Positions 20,109-27,257 of a stretch of 64,000 bases of DNA are shown piece after piece. Origin of the DNA: Stutzerimonas stutzeri (GTDB lineage: Bacteria; Pseudomonadota; Gammaproteobacteria; Pseudomonadales; Pseudomonadaceae); contig NC_015740.1 of assembly GCF_000219605.1 (NCBI RefSeq), forward strand, positions 4,216,001-4,280,000, in the 5' to 3' direction. The notes beneath the pieces are model-generated. The model worked only from the letters and a program-made list of their open reading frames with translations. It ran no database searches and was not told where the DNA came from. The stretch's first letter is position 1. Each line of letters starts with the position of its first letter. Position numbers and translations under genes: made by a program.

Positions 20109-20210
20109 CCGAACCTCGATAGGCGGTTGAGTGAATGACGAACAGCTTATCCGATAATTCGCTCAGCCAGCGCCGCCAGACGGCCACCGAAGCCGTCGCC
20201 TGCCGTGATA

Positions 20211-20226
20211 CTGTATATGCAAACAG
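20211..20226 (+). promoter_or_regulatory. LexA (SOS) box
   Basis: CTGTATATGCAAACAG is a perfect CTGT-N8-ACAG LexA operator of the gamma-proteobacterial type, with the preferred ATAT core after CTGT. It lies 17 bases upstream of the chosen start of the radical-SAM gene and ~100 bases from the divergent TM2 gene. Its position argues against the longer in-frame start at 20205, which would put the box inside the coding region. Confidence 0.85.
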
Positions 20227-20243
20227 TACTCATGGTTCCCGTC

Positions 20244-21458
20244 ATGCAACTGATCGACAAACTCAGCGTGCTCGCCGACGCTGCCAAGTACGACGTTTCG
20301 TGTGCCAGCAGTGGCGCGCCGAAGCGCTCGTCCAAAGGCAAGAGCGGGCTCGGCGCCACCGATGGCATGGGCATCTGCCACAGCTTTACCCCGGATGGTC
20401 GCTGCGTGGCGCTGTTGAAGATCCTGCTCACCAATTTCTGCCTGTACGACTGCCAGTACTGCGTCAATCGGCGCTCCAGCGACGTACCCCGCGCACGCTT
20501 CACGCCGGAGGAGGTAGTCGAGCTGACGCTGGACTTCTATCGCCGCAATTGCATCAGCGGGCTCTTCCTCAGTTCCGGCATCATCCGCTCGGCCGACTAC
20601 ACCATGGAGCAGCTGGTGCGGGTCGCCAGGCTGCTGCGCGAAGAGCATGAATTTCGCGGCTACATCCACCTCAAGACGATTCCCGATGCCGACCCGCTGC
20701 TGATCGCCGAAGCCGGGCGCCATGCCGACCGGCTCAGCGTGAACATCGAGCTGCCGACCGAGAGCAGCCTGATTCGCCTGGCCCCGGAAAAACAGGTGCT
20801 GACCATCAAGCAGGCCATGCACACCATTCATCAGGGCGAGGCCGAGGCCAGCGCGGAGAAGCGTGCACCGCGTTTCGCTCCTGCCGGGCAGAGCACGCAG
20901 ATGATCGTTGGCGCCGATGACACCGACGACCGCACCATCCTGCATACCGCGCAGTCCCTTTACGGCGACTATCGCCTGCGGCGGGTCTACTACTCCGCGT
21001 TCAGCCCCATTCCGCACAGCCCGAAAAGCGTGCCGTTCGCCGCACCGCCACTGTTGCGCGAGCATCGGCTGTACCAGGCGGATTTTCTCATGCGCGGCTA
21101 TGGTTTCTCGGCCGGCGAACTGCTCAGCGGCCCCGGTAACCTTGCCCTGGACGTAGACCCGAAACTGGCCTGGGCGCTGGCCAACCGGGAACATTTCCCG
21201 ATCGACCTCAACCGTGCCGAACCGACCATGATTGCCCGCGTTCCCGGTATCGGCGTGCTCAGCGCCAAGCGACTGGTGGACTTGCGACGGCACAAGCGCA
21301 TCCGCTTCGAGGACCTGACCCGCCTGCGCTGCTCGCTGGAAAAGGCCAAGCCGTTCATCGTCACCCATGACTACCGCCCCAGCCTCGCCGGGCAGGAATC
21401 GGCGGCGTTGCGGCAGCACCTGCGCGACGGCTCGCCAACGCAGATGGCGCTCTGGTGA
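20244..21458 (+). CDS. radical SAM / helix-hairpin-helix putative DNA repair protein (TIGR03916-like)
   Basis: A 404-residue protein with a radical-SAM CxxxCxxC cluster at ~66-73 (NFCLYDCQYC), a TIM-barrel middle, and a C-terminal helix-hairpin-helix DNA-binding motif (IARVPGIGVLSAKRLVDLR). It fits the family described as a putative DNA modification or repair radical-SAM protein. The next gene is its usual partner and overlaps its stop. A perfect LexA box upstream implies SOS induction. Substrate unknown. The start at 20244 (MQLIDKLSVL) is chosen because it lies downstream of the operator; ATG at 20232 is also in frame. Confidence 0.85.
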   Translation: MQLIDKLSVLADAAKYDVSCASSGAPKRSSKGKSGLGATDGMGICHSFTPDGRCVALLKILLTNFCLYDCQYCVNRRSSDVPRARFTPEEVVELTLDFYRRNCISGLFLSSGIIRSADYTMEQLVRVARLLREEHEFRGYIHLKTIPDADPLLIAEAGRHADRLSVNIELPTESSLIRLAPEKQVLTIKQAMHTIHQGEAEASAEKRAPRFAPAGQSTQMIVGADDTDDRTILHTAQSLYGDYRLRRVYYSAFSPIPHSPKSVPFAAPPLLREHRLYQADFLMRGYGFSAGELLSGPGNLALDVDPKLAWALANREHFPIDLNRAEPTMIARVPGIGVLSAKRLVDLRRHKRIRFEDLTRLRCSLEKAKPFIVTHDYRPSLAGQESAALRQHLRDGSPTQMALW

Positions 21459-22291
21459 TGTGCACGGTGCGCTTCGACGGAAGCTTCCAGGGCTGGCGAG
21501 ACGCGGCGCGGGTGCTGCTGCAGGAGCAGATCGCACCGCATGAGGTGAACTGGGTAAGCGGCGGAGATGTCGGCTTGTTCGATGAGCCGATGCCCGCGCC
21601 AGCAGCCACCGACGGGCCGCGCATCCGCGTACCTCGGCAGCTCCTCGATGAGTTGGAGATGGCCGCACGCTTTCGCACCGAGCATCGCTGGAGCCTGCTG
21701 TATCGCGTGCTCTGGCGGGTCATACAGGGCGACGCCAGCGCCAGAATGGCGGGCGATGTCGATGGCAGCGAGCTGCATGCACGAATCAAGGCGGTTCGCC
21801 GCGAGGCGCACCATCTGCATGCCTTCCTGCGCTTCAGCCCGCTGGAAGATGGCGACGGCCCGCGGCATGTGGCCTGGTTCGAACCGGCTCACGACGTGCT
21901 GCCATGGGCCGCACACCATTTCGCCGAGCGCATGGGCGAGAACAGCTGGCTGATCGCGACACCGGACGATGGTGTCTGCTGGAACGGTCAGACCCTTCAT
22001 CACGTCCGCCCCTGCCCGCCACAATGGCAGCGCCTGGCGCAGAGCGCTGCCGACCCCGGCGGCGAACTATGGAAGGCCTATTACGAGAGCACCTTCAATC
22101 CGGCCCGATTGAACCGCAGCGTGCTGCAAAGCAACCTGCCGGTACGGTTCTGGAAGAACCTGCCCGAAGGCATGCTGATTCCGCAACTGATGAGTCGCGC
22201 ACGCGCCGGTGCGCAGCGTGATGGCCAGGCCGAGCGCGTTGCCGCCCGGCAGGGCAAGCGCATCGGCCGGCAACCGGACGCGGACGCTTAA
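21458..22291 (+). CDS. DUF4130/TIGR03915-type putative DNA metabolism protein
   Basis: A 277-residue protein that co-occurs with the upstream radical-SAM gene. The first ~100 residues are diverged, then comes the conserved region VRREAHHLHAFLRF, the signature FAERMGENSWLIATP, and near the C-terminus YYESTFNPARLN followed by MLIPQLM. In some bacteria this domain is fused to a UdgX-type uracil-DNA-binding domain; no such domain is present here. The ATG overlaps the previous stop (TGATG), so it is co-translated under the same LexA box. Convergent with pilU; its TAA overlaps the original pilU stop by two bases on the other strand. Confidence 0.8.
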   Translation: MCTVRFDGSFQGWRDAARVLLQEQIAPHEVNWVSGGDVGLFDEPMPAPAATDGPRIRVPRQLLDELEMAARFRTEHRWSLLYRVLWRVIQGDASARMAGDVDGSELHARIKAVRREAHHLHAFLRFSPLEDGDGPRHVAWFEPAHDVLPWAAHHFAERMGENSWLIATPDDGVCWNGQTLHHVRPCPPQWQRLAQSAADPGGELWKAYYESTFNPARLNRSVLQSNLPVRFWKNLPEGMLIPQLMSRARAGAQRDGQAERVAARQGKRIGRQPDADA

Positions 22292-22432
22292 CGGAAGCGC
22301 CGGCCCGGGTCCTCGTCGCTGACCTCCAGGCTCAGGCCCTGGGATACGCTGGTCAGGTGCTCACCGTCGGTTTCCGAACCCAGCTTGATCAGCAGTCGCA
22401 GGTCGTTGGCCGAGTCAGCATGCAGGCAGCAG
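22288..22432 (-). other. pilU: out-of-frame 3' tail of pilU
   Basis: This stretch encodes ADSANDLRLLIKLG, then SVSQGLSLEVSDEDPG, the normal PilU C-terminus, but one base out of frame with the upstream part. It ends in TAA at 22290-22288. Codon use is normal, so the break is recent or is a sequencing error. Confidence 0.75.
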
Positions 22433-23437
22433 GGCATCTTCGTAGGTGATCTCGCCCTGCACGTAGAGGTTGTACAGCGCCTGGTCGAAGGTCTGCATAC
22501 CCAGCTCGGTGGAGCGCTTCATCAGCGATTTCAGCTCGTGCACCTCGCCCTTGCGGATCAGGTCGGCCGCCAGCGGCGTATTGATCAGCACCTCGATGAC
22601 CGCACGACGACCCTTGCCGTCCGGGGTCGGCACCAGCTGCTGGGCGACGATGGCCTTGAGGTTGAGCGACAGGTCCATCCAGACCTGGTTGTGCCGGTCC
22701 GGCGGGAAGAAGTTGATGATGCGGTCCAGCGCCTGGTTGGCGTTGTTGGCGTGCAGCGTGGCCAGGCACAGGTGGCCGGTTTCGGCGAAGGCGACCGCGT
22801 AATCCATGGTTTCGCGGGTACGGATCTCGCCGATGAGGATCACGTCCGGCGCCTGGCGCAGGGTGTTCTTCAGCGCCACCTCGAAGGAGCTGGTGTCGAT
22901 GCCCACTTCGCGCTGGGTGACGATGCAATTCTGGTGCTGGTGAATGAATTCGATCGGGTCTTCGATGGAGATGATGTGCCCGCTGGAGTTCTTGTTGCGG
23001 TAGCCGATCATCGAGGCCAGCGACGTCGACTTGCCGGTACCGGTGGCGCCGACGAACAGCACCAGACCACGTTTGGTCATCGACAGCTTCTTCAGGACGT
23101 CCGGCAGCTTCAGTTCTTCGATGGTCGGGATGTTGGTCTCGATGCGACGCAGCACCATGCCGGCCAGGTTTCGCTGATAGAACGCGCTGACACGGAAGCG
23201 GCCGATGCCGCGGGCGCTGATGGCGAAGTTGCATTCGTGGTTCTCGGTGAACTCGCGGCGCTGCTGCTCGTTCATCACGCCGTGCACGGTTTCCCGGGTC
23301 ATCTCCGGCGACATGGGCGTCTTGCTCACCGGCATGATCTTGCCGTTGACCTTCATCGACGGCGGCACGCCAGCCGTGATGAACAGATCGGAGCCGCCTT
23401 TTTCGACCATCAGGCGCAGAAGTTTCTCGAATTCCAT
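22415..23437 (-). CDS. pilU: type IV pilus retraction-associated ATPase PilU, 3' frameshifted
   Basis: A PilT-family hexameric ATPase. Walker A (GATGTGKST), the Asp box (ISIEDPIEF), Walker B-like VILIGEIRTRETM and the His box (CLATLHANNANQ) are intact. The current frame ends after 340 residues (EDALLPAC, stop at 22415). In the next frame the expected tail continues from ADSANDLRLLIKLG to the TAA at 22288-22290. Removing one C from the CTGCCTGC stretch near 22419-22432 restores a 382-residue protein, the length recalled for P. aeruginosa PilU. The ATPase core survives, so partial function is possible. It lies 59 bases after pilT on the same strand. Confidence 0.88.
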   Translation of the reverse strand: MEFEKLLRLMVEKGGSDLFITAGVPPSMKVNGKIMPVSKTPMSPEMTRETVHGVMNEQQRREFTENHECNFAISARGIGRFRVSAFYQRNLAGMVLRRIETNIPTIEELKLPDVLKKLSMTKRGLVLFVGATGTGKSTSLASMIGYRNKNSSGHIISIEDPIEFIHQHQNCIVTQREVGIDTSSFEVALKNTLRQAPDVILIGEIRTRETMDYAVAFAETGHLCLATLHANNANQALDRIINFFPPDRHNQVWMDLSLNLKAIVAQQLVPTPDGKGRRAVIEVLINTPLAADLIRKGEVHELKSLMKRSTELGMQTFDQALYNLYVQGEITYEDALLPAC

Positions 23438-23496
23438 CGTCGTACTCGCAATCGTGGCAAGCGCCGCACCGGGCGGCGTCCGGGGTTGTCAGGCGT

Positions 23497-24531
23497 TTAG
23501 AAATTCTCGGGCTGCTTGGCCTTTTCCCGCGCGCTGTCGCGGCTGATCAGGCCCTTGGCCAGCAGCCCCTTGAGGCACATGTCCAGGGTCTGCATGCCGA
23601 GCGAACCGCCGGTCTGGATCGCCGAGTACATCTGCGCCACCTTGTCCTCGCGGATCAGGTTACGGATCGCCGGGGTGCCGATCATGATCTCGTGGGCCGC
23701 GACGCGGCCGCCGCCGATCTTCTTCAGCAGGGTCTGCGAGATCACCGCCTGCAGCGATTCGGAGAGCATCGAGCGGACCATGGACTTTTCTTCGGCCGGG
23801 AACACGTCGACCACGCGGTCGATGGTCTTGGCGGCGGAGGTGGTGTGCAGCGTGCCGAACACGAGGTGGCCGGTTTCCGCGGCGGTCAGTGCTAGGCGAA
23901 TGGTTTCCAGGTCGCGCATCTCGCCCACCAGGATGATGTCCGGGTCTTCACGCAAGGCCGAGCGCAGCGCCTCGGAGAAGCCCAGGGTGTCGCGGTGCAC
24001 CTCACGCTGGTTGACCAGGCACTTCTTCGACTCGTGGACGAATTCGATGGGGTCTTCGATGGTGAGGATGTGGTGGTATTTGGTGTTGTTCAGGTAATCG
24101 AGCATCGCCGCCAGAGTGGTCGACTTACCCGAGCCGGTCGGCCCGGTGACCAGCACCAGCCCGCGCGGCACGTCGGTGATCTTGCGGAAGACCTCACCCA
24201 TGTTGAGGTCCTCCATGGTCAGCACCTTGGAGGGAATGGTCCGGAACACGGCGCCGGCGCCGCGGTTCTGGTTGAAGGCGTTGACGCGGAAGCGCGCCAC
24301 ACCCGGCACCTCGAACGAGAAGTCGGTTTCGAGGAATTCCTCGTAATCCTTGCGCTGCTTGTCGTTCATGATGTCGTAGATCAGCGCATGCACCTGCTTG
24401 TGGTCCATGGCCGGCAGATTGATGCGCCGCACGTCACCATCGACGCGGATCATCGGCGGCAGGCCGGCGGAAAGGTGCAAATCCGACGCACCCTGCTTGG
24501 CGCTGAAGGCCAGCAGTTCAGTGATATCCAT
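23497..24531 (-). CDS. pilT: type IV pilus retraction ATPase PilT
   Basis: A 344-residue hexameric motor that depolymerises pili for twitching. Walker A GPTGSGKST, Asp box LTIEDPIEF, Walker B region IILVGEMRDLETI, His box VFGTLHTTSAAKT and the AIRNLIRE motif are intact. The start MDITELLAFS at 24531 gives the standard length; the upstream ATG at 24543 is less likely. Divergent from yggS. Confidence 0.96.
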   Translation of the reverse strand: MDITELLAFSAKQGASDLHLSAGLPPMIRVDGDVRRINLPAMDHKQVHALIYDIMNDKQRKDYEEFLETDFSFEVPGVARFRVNAFNQNRGAGAVFRTIPSKVLTMEDLNMGEVFRKITDVPRGLVLVTGPTGSGKSTTLAAMLDYLNNTKYHHILTIEDPIEFVHESKKCLVNQREVHRDTLGFSEALRSALREDPDIILVGEMRDLETIRLALTAAETGHLVFGTLHTTSAAKTIDRVVDVFPAEEKSMVRSMLSESLQAVISQTLLKKIGGGRVAAHEIMIGTPAIRNLIREDKVAQMYSAIQTGGSLGMQTLDMCLKGLLAKGLISRDSAREKAKQPENF

Positions 24532-24597
24532 GGGACTCCCCAATTACAAGCGAGCAGGTAGAATGCCGCGCAGACCCCAAGGCGGCGGGCGCAAGTA

Positions 24598-25287
24598 ATG
24601 TCCACGATAGAGAAGAATATTGCAAAGGTCGGAGCACGCATCCGTGAGGCGGCGCAAGCTGTGGGTCGTGAGCCCGCCACGGTGGGCCTGCTGGCCGTCA
24701 GCAAGACCCAGCCAGCCGCTGCCATTCGCGACGCATTGGCCTCCGGCCTGCGCGATTTCGGCGAGAACTATCTGCAGGAAGCGCTGGACAAGCAGGCCGA
24801 GCTGGACGACCTGCCGCTGACCTGGCATTTCATCGGCCCCATCCAGTCGAACAAGACCAAGGCCATCGCCGAACACTTCGACTGGGTGCACTCGGTGGAC
24901 CGCCTGAAGATCGCCCAGCGCCTCTCCGATCAGCGCCCCGCGGCGCTGCCGCCGTTGAACATCTGCCTGCAGGTGAATGTCAGTGGCGAGGCCAGCAAGT
25001 CCGGCTGTGCACCGCAGGAGGTGCAGCAGCTGGCGCGGGCGATCACCGCGCTGCCACGACTGCGCCTGCGCGGTCTGATGTGCATCCCGGCCCCCAGCGA
25101 GGATCCGGCCGAGCAACGCGCCGCCTTCGCCCGTCTGCGGCAGCTTCGCGACGAGCTGGCACTTGATCTGGATACGCTGTCCATGGGCATGAGTCAGGAT
25201 CTGGAAGCTGCCATTGCCGAAGGTGCGACCTGGGTTCGCATCGGCACTGCTCTCTTCGGCGCCCGTGACTACGGCCGCCCTCAATAA
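24598..25287 (+). CDS. yggS: YggS family pyridoxal phosphate homeostasis protein
   Basis: A 229-residue alanine-racemase-fold PLP-binding protein. The PLP lysine lies in LLAVSKTQP, with FGENYLQEA, HFIGPIQSNK and SMGMSQDLEAAI also matching. The family maintains PLP and amino-acid balance rather than catalysing a known reaction. Only 10 bases separate it from proC. Confidence 0.95.
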   Translation: MSTIEKNIAKVGARIREAAQAVGREPATVGLLAVSKTQPAAAIRDALASGLRDFGENYLQEALDKQAELDDLPLTWHFIGPIQSNKTKAIAEHFDWVHSVDRLKIAQRLSDQRPAALPPLNICLQVNVSGEASKSGCAPQEVQQLARAITALPRLRLRGLMCIPAPSEDPAEQRAAFARLRQLRDELALDLDTLSMGMSQDLEAAIAEGATWVRIGTALFGARDYGRPQ

Positions 25288-25297
25288 AGGAATCGCT

Positions 25298-26122
25298 ATG
25301 ACCTCTCCCCGCATCGCCTTCATCGGCGCCGGCAACATGGCCGCCAGCCTGATCGGCGGGCTGCGTGCCCAGGGCCTCGCCGCTGAAGCCATCCGCGCCA
25401 GCGACCCCGGTGCCGAACAGCGCGCGAAAATCAGCGCCGAACACGGCATCCAGACCTTCGCGCAGAATGCCGAAGCACTGGCTGACGCCGATGTGGTGGT
25501 GCTGTCGGTTAAGCCGCAGGTGATGCAGGCCGTCTGCCGCGACCTGGCCGCCCACCTCGAACATGGGCCGCTGATCGTGTCCATCGCCGCCGGCATCAGC
25601 TGCGACAGCCTGCAGCGCTGGCTCGGCCCGCGGCCGCAGGCGATCGTGCGCTGCATGCCCAACACACCGGCGCTGCTGCGCCAGGGCGTCAGCGGCTTGT
25701 TCGCCAACGCCAAGGTCAGTGCCGAGCAGAAGTCCCAGGCCGAACAGCTGCTGTCAGCCGTCGGCATGGCGCTGTGGCTCGACGAGGAGCACCTGATCGA
25801 TGCGGTGACTGCCGTTTCCGGCAGTGGCCCGGCCTATTTCTTCCTGCTCATCGAGGCGATGACCGCTGCCGGCGAGCAGCTCGGCCTGCCTCGCGAAACC
25901 GCCGCCCAGCTGACCCTGCAGACCGCACTGGGAGCAGCCCGCATGGCCTGCGAGAGCGATGTCGAGGCGGCCGAACTGCGACGCCGCGTCACCTCGCCGA
26001 ACGGAACCACCGAAGCGGCGATCAAAGCCTTCCAGGCTGGCGGCTTCGAGCAGCTGGTGCAGCAGGCATTGAACGCCGCTGCACAACGCTCGGCCGAACT
26101 GGCCGAACAACTGGGCCAATAG
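25298..26122 (+). CDS. proC: pyrroline-5-carboxylate reductase
   Basis: A 274-residue NAD(P)H-dependent enzyme, last step of proline synthesis. The N-terminal Rossmann motif IAFIGAGNMAASLI and the C-terminal signature DAVTAVSGSGPAY with RRRVTSPNGTTEAAI are intact. The start is preceded by AAAGGAA. Operon with yggS. Confidence 0.96.
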   Translation: MTSPRIAFIGAGNMAASLIGGLRAQGLAAEAIRASDPGAEQRAKISAEHGIQTFAQNAEALADADVVVLSVKPQVMQAVCRDLAAHLEHGPLIVSIAAGISCDSLQRWLGPRPQAIVRCMPNTPALLRQGVSGLFANAKVSAEQKSQAEQLLSAVGMALWLDEEHLIDAVTAVSGSGPAYFFLLIEAMTAAGEQLGLPRETAAQLTLQTALGAARMACESDVEAAELRRRVTSPNGTTEAAIKAFQAGGFEQLVQQALNAAAQRSAELAEQLGQ

Positions 26123-26385
26123 GGTCTGTTGACGTTTCGTTCGCGGCCGCGCCGGCGCCAGTTTTTGCGCGGGGCAAGGCATGAGGAGAGAAGTTTGGTC
26201 GCTCCAAATGAACGACGAATAACGCCGCACCGCGCAAAAACAGACCCGGCCCTTCGGGTTGCGCGGCAAATGGCGCCATGCGGCGTTGCGGGACTTGGCA
26301 AGGGAACACCATTACCTGCGCCCCGCGCCTTGCCTGGCGCCATTTGCCGCGGCAACGCGGCTCGCGACGAAACATCAACAGCCCC
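26123..26385. repeat. palindromic MITE-like intergenic element
   Basis: The gap between proC and yggT is almost filled by a ~260-base element with imperfect terminal inverted repeats: the left end begins GGTCTGTTGACGTTTCGT and the right end is its near reverse complement (ACGAAACATCAACAGCC). Inside, GGCAAATGGCGCCA (near 26261) is matched by TGGCGCCATTTGCC (near 26336), so the whole can fold into a long hairpin. No ORF or transposase is present. It looks like a non-autonomous mobile or dispersed repeat; other copies would have to be found elsewhere in the genome. Confidence 0.65.
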
Positions 26386-26397
26386 TAAGGAGCATTC

Positions 26398-26988
26398 ATG
26401 TCCCAACTCTCGCAAGCCCTGATCCTCGTCATCCAGACCCTGGGCAGCCTTTACCTGTTGATCGTGCTGCTGCGCTTCATCCTCCAGCTGGTACGTGCCG
26501 ACTTCTACAACCCGCTCAGCCAGTTCATCGTCAAAGCCACCCACCCGCTGCTGCGCCCGATGCGCCGCGTCATCCCGAGCATGGGCTCGCTGGACCTGTC
26601 CTCGCTGGTACTCGCGATCATCGTGCAGATGGTGCTGATGGCACTGATCCTGCTGATCGCCTACGGCACCACCGGCAATCCGCTGCTGCTCCTTGTCTGG
26701 GCGCTGGTCGGCATCACCGGCCTGTTCCTCAACATCTTCTTCTGGGCGCTGATCATCAGCGTGATCCTCTCCTGGGTCGCACCGGGCAGCCACAACCCGG
26801 GCGCTCAGCTGGTCAGCCAGATCTGCGAGCCGGTGCTGATGCCCTTCCGCCGCCTGCTGCCGAACCTCGGCGGGCTGGATATCTCGCCGATCTTCGCCTT
26901 CCTAGCGATCAAGCTGCTGGACATGCTGGTGGTGAGCAACCTGGCCACCATGACCCACATGCCGAACATCCTGCGCATGCTCATCTGA
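26398..26988 (+). CDS. yggT: YggT family membrane protein
   Basis: A 196-residue integral membrane protein with two YGGT repeats. Each has a hydrophobic stretch followed by a conserved P-x-x-R segment: KATHPLLRPMRRVIPS in the first half and ICEPVLMPFRRLLPN in the second. Proposed roles include osmotic stress and envelope organisation; no enzymatic function is known. AAGGAG lies 7 bases before the ATG, just outside the palindromic element. Confidence 0.93.
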   Translation: MSQLSQALILVIQTLGSLYLLIVLLRFILQLVRADFYNPLSQFIVKATHPLLRPMRRVIPSMGSLDLSSLVLAIIVQMVLMALILLIAYGTTGNPLLLLVWALVGITGLFLNIFFWALIISVILSWVAPGSHNPGAQLVSQICEPVLMPFRRLLPNLGGLDISPIFAFLAIKLLDMLVVSNLATMTHMPNILRMLI

Positions 26989-27257
26989 GACGCCGTTCAT
27001 GCTTTGCAGTCAAAGCGGCGGGCCGACGCGAAAAGCGCCTCGGCTTGCCGCCTGGCAGCACGTAGACTGCATTTTCTCGGCTGTTTCCATCCTGCCTCGC
27101 GGCATGACCGCGGGGATGTGAACGAGGACATCGACTCGACCCGAGCCGGCGATGACCGTCCATGCCACCGGCAGGCCCGTTCGGTCGCGTCAGGCCTGGA
27201 CTGAATTGACCGCGCATCGGCGGGTCCGATAATTCGCCGAATCACACCGGGAGCTGG

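Noticed and set aside
26989..27257. small plus-strand open frames before the dynamin-like gene
   Set aside because: Arg-rich, no ribosome site and no recognisable motif; most likely non-coding leader.
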